Source: Dehalococcoidia bacterium
Lineage (GTDB): Bacteria; Chloroflexota; Dehalococcoidia; JAUYDP01
Length of the DNA: 7,093 nt
Direction: 5' to 3'
Assembly: GCA_030691805.1 (NCBI GenBank)
Contig: JAUYDP010000332.1
Span: forward strand, 1-7,093
Below are positions 1 through 5,714 of the stretch, one piece after another. Under the pieces are notes generated by a model, which saw only the letters and a list, made by a program, of their open reading frames with translations, ran no database searches and had not been told where the DNA came from. Each line of letters begins with the position of its first letter. Position 1 is the stretch's first letter. Position numbers and translations under genes: made by a program.

Positions 1-1019
1 TTCGGGCCTGCGTCGGAGAAAACCCCTCTTCCTTTTATGATATGGTCCGCTACCATCTGGGCTGGGTTGACGAAGGAGGAGTAACGGTGCTTAAGACAGG
101 AGGAAAGGCGCTTCGCCCTATCCTCTGTCTGCTTTCTTGCAGTGCGGTAGGAGGCGACTATCACAAAGCCCTCCCTGCGGCGGCCGCTATTGAGATGATG
201 CACAATTTTTCATTAATTCACGACGATATCCAGGACCAGAGTCCGCAGCGCCGCCACCGGCCTACCGTCTGGCGGGTCTGGGGTGAAGCCCAGGCCATCA
301 CGGCCGGGGACGGCTTGCATGTTATGGCGCACCTGGCTCTCCTGCGTCTTGCGGAAAGGGGGACGTCGCCCGATATAGTTTTAGCGACTTTTAGGATATT
401 AGACAGGGCTTGCCTCGACCTGTGCGAGGGCCAGAACCTGGACCTGAGCTTTGAGGGGCAGGACCGTGTTAGCCTGGACGATTACCTTACCATGGTCCGG
501 AAGAAGACCGGGGCCCTCTTTGACGCCTCCACCAGGATAGGCGCACTGCTGGGGTCTGGAGATGAACGATCCGTGATGGCCTTAGGCGATTTTGGCCAGG
601 AATTAGGCCTGTCCTTTCAGATACAGGATGATGTTCTTGGTATCTGGGGGATGGAGGAAACCACGGGGAAGCCCTCCCTTGATGACATAAGGACCAGGAA
701 GAAGTCACTGCCCATCGTGCATGCCATGGCCAAGGTCCAGGGTCTGGATAGTCAAAGGCTGGAAGAAGCATATGGTGTGGGTGCGGGTTCCGCATTTGGC
801 GTAGGGGCGGGTTTGAAACCCGCCCCTACATTGGTCGATGAGACGGTCGCCTCTGTCCTTTCCATCCTGGAGACCGCGGGGAGTCGCGAATTCTGCCAGA
901 GCTTGGCCAGGGACTACTGGGACCGGGCTATCTCCAGGCTCGACAACCTGAGCCTCGAGACGGATGCATACAACGCTTTGATAGGACTGGCCCAGCGCCT
1001 GGTAGAGCGACAAGTATGA
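1..1019 (+). CDS. Polyprenyl (geranylgeranyl/farnesyl-type) diphosphate synthase, 5'-partial
   Basis: Class I trans-prenyl transferase, which condenses isopentenyl diphosphate with an allylic diphosphate to make C15-C20 or longer isoprenoid precursors in the cytoplasm. The reading frame is open to the left edge (first full codon at base 3) and reads ...FYDMVRYHLGWVDE, an internal stretch of this family, so the ATG at 42 is probably an internal Met and the true start lies outside. Visible motifs: GGKALRP near 101-121; first Asp-rich motif HDDIQD at 219-236, followed by RRHRPTVW; KKTGALF near 500-520; second Asp-rich motif QDDVLG from 624. The first motif is DDxxD without insertion and has Phe five residues before it, which resembles archaeal-type GGPP synthases; the product length is inference. 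Oddity: a perfect palindrome (801-829) is translated in frame as VGAGLKPAPT, in a loop after the second motif. It ends 70 bases before the amidase gene and may not be cotranscribed with it. Confidence 0.9.
   Translation, partial: RACVGENPSSFYDMVRYHLGWVDEGGVTVLKTGGKALRPILCLLSCSAVGGDYHKALPAAAAIEMMHNFSLIHDDIQDQSPQRRHRPTVWRVWGEAQAITAGDGLHVMAHLALLRLAERGTSPDIVLATFRILDRACLDLCEGQNLDLSFEGQDRVSLDDYLTMVRKKTGALFDASTRIGALLGSGDERSVMALGDFGQELGLSFQIQDDVLGIWGMEETTGKPSLDDIRTRKKSLPIVHAMAKVQGLDSQRLEEAYGVGAGSAFGVGAGLKPAPTLVDETVASVLSILETAGSREFCQSLARDYWDRAISRLDNLSLETDAYNALIGLAQRLVERQV
801..829. repeat. Perfect 14-bp palindromic repeat inside the prenyl synthase gene
   Basis: The arms GTAGGGGCGGGTTT (801-814) and AAACCCGCCCCTAC (816-829) are exact reverse complements around a single central G. 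The repeat begins on a codon boundary (GTA at 801) and adds no stop codon. Just upstream, 777-789 (GTGGGTGCGGGTT) matches 801-813 at 11 of 13 bases, so the protein reads (Y/F)GVGAG twice. I recall this palindrome type as a dispersed repeat in many bacterial genomes, but that was not checked here. Its ends match those of the element at 3209-3273. Confidence 0.85.
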
Positions 1020-1078
1020 GGCAAGTTTAGCGTTAACTTTACGAAGCGGACCAAGATGGCTGGTGCAGATGAGTAGGC

Positions 1079-1082
1079 GGAG
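1079..1082 (+). promoter_or_regulatory. Ribosome binding site choosing the amidase start at 1090
   Basis: GGAG lies 7 bases before ATG 1090. The upstream in-frame candidates, GTG 1063 and ATG 1069, have no comparable purine-rich motif at the right distance, so 1090 is preferred. Confidence 0.5.
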
Positions 1083-1089
1083 TAGGGTA

Positions 1090-2139
1090 ATGATAGAGTT
1101 TAATCAATTAAGTCGCTGGGCAGCTAGCCCTGGTTACCTGTGGGCGGGCCTGGTGGCAGTGATTATTGTGGTGGCTCTTAGCGCCGCCTGCGCCAGCCAG
1201 CAGGTTACGGCGGCCGAGCCTGCGGGTCCTCCGGTTACTTACGCTGACGGAATCGAGACCGCCACCCCAGAGCCCGCCCCGCCGCCGGGCCCTGAGCCGG
1301 TCCAGCCCCCGTCCGCGCCAGAGGTCCAACCCGAAGCGCACGAGGCCCAGGCCATGGCCGCTACCCCGTTTCAAAACACAGGCGCGCCTCCCGCGCCATC
1401 CCAGCTAGAAGAGGAGTGTGTGGAACGGGGCCTGGAGCCTTTGCCGTCGCCGGGGTCCCCTGGCGTCCAGGGGTTCTGGGGCAGTTTCAGAGACCCCTTC
1501 CCACCGGCCCCCGTCTGGAATCCTCCGGGACCCAAGCGGGTCTGGCTGCAGGCCGGCCACTGGCGAAACAACGAGGTGCCCCGCGAGTTAGGAAGGCTGA
1601 TCGGTAGCGGGACCTCGGGAGGGGGCCGCGCCGAATGGGAAGTGAACCTGGACATAGCCCAGAGGGCCGCAGCTGTCCTGGAGAGCTATGGCGTCCAAGT
1701 GGATATACTCCCTGCTACGGTGCCGCCTGGCTACAGAGCGCATGCCTTTATCTCGATCCACGCCGATGGAGACTTGTCGGGGGCACTGAGCGGCTATAAA
1801 GTGGCCCGTGCGGGCTTCTCGCCAATCCCCGAAACGGATGACGTACTGGTAGATGCTCTTTACGCTGAATACGGGCCTGCGACGGGGCTGCGACGGGACG
1901 ACCCGCACGTTAGCCTCCGGATGCGGTACTACTATGCTTTTAACACCCGGCGCTATTGCCACGCCATCGCATACGGGGTGCCAGCGGCCATCATCGAGAC
2001 TGGCTTCCTAACCAACGTTTCGGACCGGGCCCTTCTGCTGGGACAGCCGGATCTGGCCGCCGAGGGAGTCGCCCGGGGAGTGCTCTCCTTCCTGGGCATT
2101 CGAGAACCGGATGCCTCCCAAGTGCCGATTCGTCCTTAG
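1090..2139 (+). CDS. N-acetylmuramoyl-L-alanine amidase (Amidase_3), membrane-anchored
   Basis: Zinc amidase that cleaves the MurNAc-L-Ala bond of peptidoglycan outside the cytoplasmic membrane, for cell separation or wall turnover. 349 residues from ATG 1090; in-frame GTG 1063 and ATG 1069 would add 9 or 7 residues. Residues about 17-36 form a hydrophobic segment ending in LSAAC, which fits a permissive lipobox, so it is either a lipoprotein or an N-terminally anchored protein. Residues about 38-145 are a low-complexity Pro/Ala/Glu linker, probably spanning the envelope. The catalytic domain starts near residue 150: Zn ligands H157 (QAGHW), E182 (EWEVNL) and H224 (SIHADGD), and catalytic E303 (IIETGFLTN). 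No SPOR, LysM or SH3 wall-binding domain is visible. No clear terminator follows; the gap to the next gene carries a promoter, so it is probably a separate transcription unit. Family assignment is firm; which septation or turnover role it has is unknown. Confidence 0.9.
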   Translation: MIEFNQLSRWAASPGYLWAGLVAVIIVVALSAACASQQVTAAEPAGPPVTYADGIETATPEPAPPPGPEPVQPPSAPEVQPEAHEAQAMAATPFQNTGAPPAPSQLEEECVERGLEPLPSPGSPGVQGFWGSFRDPFPPAPVWNPPGPKRVWLQAGHWRNNEVPRELGRLIGSGTSGGGRAEWEVNLDIAQRAAAVLESYGVQVDILPATVPPGYRAHAFISIHADGDLSGALSGYKVARAGFSPIPETDDVLVDALYAEYGPATGLRRDDPHVSLRMRYYYAFNTRRYCHAIAYGVPAAIIETGFLTNVSDRALLLGQPDLAAEGVARGVLSFLGIREPDASQVPIRP

Positions 2140-2215
2140 AAGTTCAGTCCGTTTAACATTCTTTACATAACAAAGTATCTATCTCCAAACAAGGACCGCA
2201 CCCCCACCCCCGATG

Positions 2216-2244
2216 TAGATTGGCCCTTTCCCGTACTGTATAAT
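2216..2244 (+). promoter_or_regulatory. Candidate sigma-70-type promoter of the cooC-pgk-apgM-tpiA block
   Basis: A perfect -10 hexamer TATAAT lies at 2239-2244. The best -35 at 17-base spacing is TAGATT (2216-2221), which matches only 3 of 6 positions; TTGGCC (2220-2225) is closer to consensus at its start but only 13 bases away. Transcription would begin near 2251, leaving about 20 bases of leader with the purine-rich Shine-Dalgarno stretch GGAAGGGAGAGAG (2252-2264) before the GTG at 2272. I see no operator or riboswitch in 2140-2271. Confidence 0.5.
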
Positions 2245-2271
2245 GACCATTGGAAGGGAGAGAGCAAAAAC

Positions 2272-3051
2272 GTGAAGTTAGCTATCACCGGCAAAGGAGG
2301 GGTTGGCAAGACCACCCTTTCGAGCCTGCTCGCCAGAGTCTATGCACAGGAGGGCCGGACGGTGCTGGCCATAGACGCCGATCCGGATGCGAATCTGGCC
2401 TCGGCCTTGGGATTTTCTCCGGAGGAGTTCTCTCAGATTATCCCAGTTTCGGAGATGGCCGAGCTCATCGAAGAGCGCACTGGAGCTAAGCCTGGCACAA
2501 CGGGGGGCTTTTTCAAGATAAACCCGCGTGTGGATGATATCCCCGACAGGTTTAGCGCCTCCCGAGACGGTGTTAAACTCCTGATAATGGGGGGGGTCAA
2601 GAAGGGGGGCGGCGGTTGCATCTGTCCGGAGAGCGTGCTGCTGCGGAGCCTGGTCACCCACCTCATCCTTTACCGAAAAGACGTTGTAATCATGGATATG
2701 GAGGCCGGTATAGAGCACCTGGGCCGGGCCACGGCCCAATCGGTTGACGCCTTCATCGTAGTGGTTGAGCCTGGGCAGCGCAGCTTCCAGACGGCCCGGT
2801 CCATCCGCACGCTGGCCGGGGAGATCGGCATCGAGAGGTGCTTCGTAGTAGGCAGCAAGGTAAGGGGAGAGGATGACCGGAAGCTGATAGCAGATAGCTT
2901 ACCGGATTTTACGATGCTTGGCTTCCTGTCTTTCAGTCCGCTGGTCCAGCGGGCCGACATGTTAGGCCAGAGTGTGTACGACATAGACCCCGGCGCCGCC
3001 CAGGAGGCTAGAGAGATAGTGGCGCGTTTGGAGAACACAGATGGCGGTTAG
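2272..3051 (+). CDS. cooC: CooC/AcsF-type nickel-insertion ATPase (CODH/ACS maturation)
   Basis: MinD/SIMIBI-class P-loop ATPase that, in its characterised relatives, delivers nickel to the C-cluster of CO dehydrogenase (CooC) or the A-cluster of acetyl-CoA synthase (AcsF). 259 residues, normal for the family. Starts at GTG 2272 with MKLAITGKGGVGKTT: a deviant Walker A with signature lysine K8 and P-loop K13. AIDADPDANL follows near residues 34-43. The CxC metal motif is C116-I117-C118 within GGGGCICPE, and MDMEAGIEHLGRATAQ near 142-157 is the nucleotide-sensing region typical of this subfamily. A run of eight G (2589-2596) is slip-prone, but the frame is intact on both sides. It heads the gene block; its stop overlaps the next reading frame by 11 bases. 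No CODH or ACS subunit gene is in the window, so the client enzyme is inferred, and CooC cannot be separated from AcsF by sequence alone. Confidence 0.85.
   Translation: MKLAITGKGGVGKTTLSSLLARVYAQEGRTVLAIDADPDANLASALGFSPEEFSQIIPVSEMAELIEERTGAKPGTTGGFFKINPRVDDIPDRFSASRDGVKLLIMGGVKKGGGGCICPESVLLRSLVTHLILYRKDVVIMDMEAGIEHLGRATAQSVDAFIVVVEPGQRSFQTARSIRTLAGEIGIERCFVVGSKVRGEDDRKLIADSLPDFTMLGFLSFSPLVQRADMLGQSVYDIDPGAAQEAREIVARLENTDGG
2332..2446 (+). repeat. Source copy of a 115-bp direct duplication (within cooC)
   Basis: These bases recur at 3092-3206 with 6 mismatches (at 2337, 2364, 2391, 2426, 2438 and 2441), about 95% identity at an offset of exactly 760. The segment covers cooC residues about 21-58, after the P-loop. 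Confidence 0.9.
3030..3033 (+). promoter_or_regulatory. Ribosome binding site for the truncated cooC duplicate
   Basis: GGAG sits 7 bases before ATG 3041, inside the last codons of cooC, so the duplicate could be translated by coupling to cooC. Confidence 0.45.
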
Positions 3052-3065
3052 AAGCAGGGTGCTTC
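3051..3065 (+). other. Short hairpin at the cooC stop codon
   Basis: GAAGCA (3051-3056) and TGCTTC (3060-3065) form a perfect 6-bp stem with a GGG loop, beginning on the last base of the cooC stop codon. No T-run follows, so a factor-independent terminator is not supported; it may be a duplication-junction feature or an mRNA stability element. Confidence 0.35.
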
Positions 3066-3091
3066 GCCCCGCGATTCCGGGAGGAAGTTCG

Positions 3092-3206
3092 GCCAGTGTC
3101 TATGCACAGGAGGGCCGGACGGTTCTGGCCATAGACGCCGATCCGGATGCTAATCTGGCCTCGGCCTTGGGATTTTCTCCGGAGGCGTTCTCTCAGAGTA
3201 CCCCAG
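3092..3206 (+). repeat. Derived copy of the 115-bp cooC duplication
   Basis: Matches 2332-2446 at 109 of 115 positions. Similarity stops abruptly at 3206/3207, where the palindromic element begins, and resumes weakly near 3283 with GTTTCAGAGATGG (GTTTCGGAGATGG in cooC), showing that the element was inserted inside the duplicated stretch. Confidence 0.9.
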
Positions 3207-3208
3207 GC

Positions 3209-3273
3209 GTAGTGGCGGACCGCTGTGTCCGCCCCCCGCCCTACCTCTGGCGGACAGGGCCGTCCGCCGCTAC
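3209..3273. repeat. 65-bp palindromic element inserted in the cooC duplicate
   Basis: The outer arms GTAGTGGCGGAC (3209-3220) and GTCCGCCGCTAC (3262-3273) pair at 11 of 12 positions as strict Watson-Crick, with one G-T wobble. The inner arms TGTCCGCC (3226-3233) and GGCGGACA (3249-3256) pair perfectly around a 15-base C-rich loop. Each half can also fold alone (GGCGGAC 3214-3220 with GTCCGCC 3227-3233; 3249-3255 with 3262-3268), giving a cloverleaf or cruciform alternative. It is absent at the matching point of the parent cooC. It begins on a codon boundary and keeps the frame open. Confidence 0.8.
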
Positions 3274-3330
3274 GGGGAATTTACCGGTTTCAGAGATGGT
3301 CGAGAGCCTTGAGAGATATATGGAGAGATC

Positions 3331-4023
3331 TTGAAGACCATACGCCAGCTTGACCTCAGGGACAAGCGCGTCCTGGTTCGGGTAGACTTCAACGTCCCCC
3401 AGGACAAGACTACCAGGGCGGTAACCGACGATACGCGCTTGCGGGCCGCTTTGCCCACTATCCGCTACCTTATAGAAAGGGGGGCACGGGTAATACTTGT
3501 TTCTCACCTGGGCCGGCCGGATGGACAGGTAGTGGAGAAGCTACGTCTGGACCCAGTGGCCACCCGACTCTCCCAGATTCTGGGCCAGCCGGTAAAGAAG
3601 GTCAACGACTGTGTCGGGCCGGAGGCGAAAGAGGCAGTCCAGAATCTAAAACCGGGAGAAGTACTCCTTCTGGAAAACCTGCGCTTCCATGAGGAGGAGG
3701 AGAAGAACGACCCTGGGTTTTCCAAAGCGCTGGCCGCGCTGGCCGATGTTTACGTGAACGATGCCTTCGGCACGGCTCATCGCGCCCATGCCTCCACGGT
3801 TGGTGTTGCTGGGATTCTTCCAGCCGCCGCCGGGTTCCTGATGGAAAAGGAAATAGAGGCCCTGACTGGGGCCTTGAAAAACCCAGCACGGCCCTTTGCA
3901 GCGCTGATCGGGGGGGCCAAGGTAAGCAGCAAGATCAAGGTCCTGGAAAACCTGGTAGCCAGGGTTGACGGCCTATTCATAGGCGGGGCCATGGCCTGCA
4001 CTTTTCTCAAGGCAGGGCTATGA
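3331..4023 (+). CDS. pgk: Phosphoglycerate kinase, N-terminal part of a frameshifted gene
   Basis: Converts 1,3-bisphosphoglycerate + ADP to 3-phosphoglycerate + ATP, reversibly, in the cytoplasm. 230 residues start at TTG 3331, with GGAG at 3322-3325 as binding site and a TTGA overlap with the preceding frame; the start MKTIRQLDLRDKRVLVRVDFNVP fits the family's N-terminus. Seen here: DFNVP (19-23), R36, HLGRP (59-63), the LENLRFHEEEEKNDPGFS region, NDAFGTAHRAHAS, and the first nucleotide-site elements GGAKVSSK (194-201) and GGAMACTFLKA. It then ends in GL-stop (TGA 4021-4023), exactly where the family continues as (Q)GYEVGKSLVE; that continuation is present one frame over at 4019 onward. The break falls inside the C-terminal nucleotide-binding domain, not at the domain boundary, so this fragment alone is unlikely to be active. 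Confidence 0.9.
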   Translation: MKTIRQLDLRDKRVLVRVDFNVPQDKTTRAVTDDTRLRAALPTIRYLIERGARVILVSHLGRPDGQVVEKLRLDPVATRLSQILGQPVKKVNDCVGPEAKEAVQNLKPGEVLLLENLRFHEEEEKNDPGFSKALAALADVYVNDAFGTAHRAHASTVGVAGILPAAAGFLMEKEIEALTGALKNPARPFAALIGGAKVSSKIKVLENLVARVDGLFIGGAMACTFLKAGL

Positions 4024-4027
4024 GATG
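4012..4027 (+). other. Frameshift site in pgk
   Basis: The DNA reads AAG GCA GGG CTA TGA G. Removing C4018 gives KAGYEMGRSLVE. Alternatively, restoring two lost bases (CA after GCA) gives KAQGYEMGRSLVE, which matches the usual family spelling FLKAQGYEVG, so a 2-base loss is the simpler reading. A +1 slip at CTA-TGA would give KAGLEMGRS. The sequence cannot tell a true mutation, a sequencing or assembly error, or recoding apart. Confidence 0.8.
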
Positions 4028-4519
4028 GGCCGAAGCCTGGTGGAGGATGACCAGATGGACTCCGCACTCCGGATAGTCAAGGATGCAAAAGGCAGGGGGA
4101 TTAACTTTGTGCTCCCTGTAGATGCGGTAGTGGCCGACCGGATCGAGGCCGACGCCCAATGGGCGGTGACACCTGTCTCCGCTGTGCCCAAGGATAGCTA
4201 CGTTCTGGACATAGGGCCGGCGACCATCAGCCTGTTCGAAGATCAACTGCGCCCTCACAAGACGGTCCTCTGGAACGGGCCGATGGGTGTCTTCGAGCTG
4301 GCCCCCTTTGCCTCCGGCACCCGGGCCATGGCGGCATTCCTGGCCGACCTACCGGCAAATACCATCGTGGGCGGCGGAGAATCGGTGGCCGCTGTGGAAG
4401 AGATGGGCCTGGCCGGACGCTTTTCTCATGTCTCCACCGGAGGGGGCGCTACGCTGGAATTTATAGAAGGTAGGATCCTGCCTGGTGTGGCGGCCCTGGG
4501 ACAATGCGCCCATGAATAG
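4025..4519 (+). CDS. pgk: Phosphoglycerate kinase, C-terminal part of a frameshifted gene
   Basis: 164 codons in the +1 frame relative to the N-terminal part, continuing the PGK C-domain: GRSLVEDDQMD at the start, YVLDIGPATI, WNGPMGVFE (83-91), the nucleotide-phosphate loop VGGGES (115-120), and the closing STGGGATLEFIEGRILPGV. With the 230-residue first part it sums to about 394 residues, the normal length of bacterial PGK, so nothing but the frame is lost. ATG 4025 lies one base after the upstream TGA, with AGGG (4014-4017) at a plausible Shine-Dalgarno distance, so reinitiation as a separate polypeptide is possible; no split PGK of this kind is known to me. The 3' end overlaps apgM by 8 bases (ATGAATAG). 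Confidence 0.88.
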   Translation: MGRSLVEDDQMDSALRIVKDAKGRGINFVLPVDAVVADRIEADAQWAVTPVSAVPKDSYVLDIGPATISLFEDQLRPHKTVLWNGPMGVFELAPFASGTRAMAAFLADLPANTIVGGGESVAAVEEMGLAGRFSHVSTGGGATLEFIEGRILPGVAALGQCAHE

Positions 4520-5711
4520 GCGCGAGCTGCTGGCCGAGCTGGCTCAGGATACCCCATCCAAGATCGTCTTTCTGGTCATGGATGGACTGGGCGGCATCCC
4601 GGGTCCAGACGGCAAGACCGAGATGGAAGCGGCCCACACCCACAACCTGGACGAGCTAGCTGCGCGGTCAATCCTCGGATTAACGGACCCCATCAGCCCC
4701 GGAATCACGCCAGGAAGCGGCCCATCCCACCTGGCCCTTTTCGGGTATGATCCCTTCGAGTTCCAGGTAGGAAGGGGGATCCTGGAGGCCCTGGGGATTG
4801 ACTTTCCGCTCCAGCCCTCAGACGTGGCCGTACGGGCCAACTTCTGCCTGGTGGACGAGAAGGGCATTCTGTTGGACCGGCGGGCTGGACGGCTGGAGAC
4901 TGCTCAGGCGGCCAGATTGTGCCATATGCTTCGAGATATTAAATTAGTGGGTGCAGAGGCGCTGGTGGAGCCGGTCAAGGAGCACCGCTTTGTGGTGGTC
5001 TTCCGAGGTGAAGGCTTGGCGCCTGATGTTGCTGACACCGATCCCCAGAGGACGGGCGTTTCCCCCCTTGATCCCAAGGCGCTGAAGCCCGAGGCGCAAC
5101 GCACGGCCCTTCTAGCACGGGACTTCATCCGCCAGGCCAGCGCCCTCCTGGAAGGCCGGGCCGCCAATATGGTCATGCTACGAGGGTTCTCCACCTACCC
5201 GTCAATCCCTTCTCTGTCACAGCTATATAAACTGCGCCCGGCGGCAATCGCCGTATACCCAATGTACCGGGGATTGGCGCGCCTGGTAGGGATGGACATC
5301 CTCCCGGCCGGAGGCTCCCTGGAGGACCAGCTTCGGACCCTCCGAGCCAACTGGGGAAAATACGACTTCTTCTATCTTCATGTTAAAGACCTGGACCGCA
5401 CCGGTGAGGACGGGGATTTTCACGGGAAAGTGGGAGCCATAGAGGAGGTGGACCGGTACCTACCGGCCATTGATGAATTGGGGCCTGACGTCCTGGTAGT
5501 TACCGGCGACCACGCTACCCCGGCGGTGCTAAAAGGCCATAGCTGGCACCCCGTGCCTTTCTTGCTACGATCACCCTGGTGCGTTCCTGACGGTGTGACG
5601 TCCTTCTCCGAGCGGGCTTGCAGGCTTGGTAGCCTGGGCCGCTTCCCCGCGGTAGACGCCATGGGCCTGGCCCTGGCCTACGCCCAGAAGCTTATTAAAT
5701 ACGGAGCTTAA
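4512..5711 (+). CDS. apgM: Archaeal-type 2,3-bisphosphoglycerate-independent phosphoglycerate mutase
   Basis: Interconverts 3- and 2-phosphoglycerate in the cytoplasm, the step next to PGK. 399 residues from ATG 4512, close to the usual ~400 for ApgM and much shorter than the ~510-residue GpmI type. It belongs to the alkaline phosphatase superfamily: metal-binding D24 in FLVMDGLGG; the conserved TPGSGPSHLALFGYDP loop with S69, the likely phosphoryl-accepting region; the HVKDLDRTGEDGDF metal motif; TGDHATP (D333, H334); and HSWHPVP (H343, H346). A GTG at 4485 is in frame but would lengthen the overlap with pgk and add nine residues with no family match. ATG 4512 overlaps the pgk stop by 8 bases and has only a weak Shine-Dalgarno, which suggests translational coupling. 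No domain is missing. Confidence 0.92.
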   Translation: MNRRELLAELAQDTPSKIVFLVMDGLGGIPGPDGKTEMEAAHTHNLDELAARSILGLTDPISPGITPGSGPSHLALFGYDPFEFQVGRGILEALGIDFPLQPSDVAVRANFCLVDEKGILLDRRAGRLETAQAARLCHMLRDIKLVGAEALVEPVKEHRFVVVFRGEGLAPDVADTDPQRTGVSPLDPKALKPEAQRTALLARDFIRQASALLEGRAANMVMLRGFSTYPSIPSLSQLYKLRPAAIAVYPMYRGLARLVGMDILPAGGSLEDQLRTLRANWGKYDFFYLHVKDLDRTGEDGDFHGKVGAIEEVDRYLPAIDELGPDVLVVTGDHATPAVLKGHSWHPVPFLLRSPWCVPDGVTSFSERACRLGSLGRFPAVDAMGLALAYAQKLIKYGA

Positions 5712-5714
5712 TTA

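Larger units (their letters stand above)
3041..3334 (+). pseudogene. Truncated cooC duplicate lacking the P-loop
   Basis: 97-codon reading frame between cooC and pgk. Residues 1-19 (MAVRSRVLRPAIPGGSSAS) replace the N-terminus of CooC, so the KGGVGKTT nucleotide-binding loop is absent and ATPase activity is not expected. Residues 20-55 repeat CooC from VYAQEGRTVL through FSQxxP almost exactly. A palindromic insertion encodes GVVADRCVRPPPY... (from about residue 56), after which CooC-like sequence resumes as PVSEMVESLE before the stop; the CxC motif and the rest of CooC are missing. Over the central 29 codons the two copies differ only by two synonymous changes, and the four replacement changes lie at the edges, so the duplication looks recent. 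The frame overlaps cooC by 11 bases and pgk by 4 (TTGA). It is probably a non-functional remnant, though it may still be translated and pass ribosomes on to pgk. A small functional peptide cannot be excluded. Confidence 0.75.

Noticed and set aside
42..44. ATG 42 as the start of the prenyl synthase
   Set aside because: The frame is open upstream to the window edge and encodes FYDMVRYHLGWVDE, an internal family stretch; no binding site precedes 42.
1588..1962. 124-codon antisense reading frame opposite the amidase
   Set aside because: It covers the amidase catalytic domain, whose sense frame carries the Zn ligands; no family resemblance in the antisense translation.
2278..2739. 153-codon antisense reading frame opposite cooC
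   Set aside because: cooC has all its family motifs in the sense frame; the antisense product has no motif and no binding site or promoter of its own.
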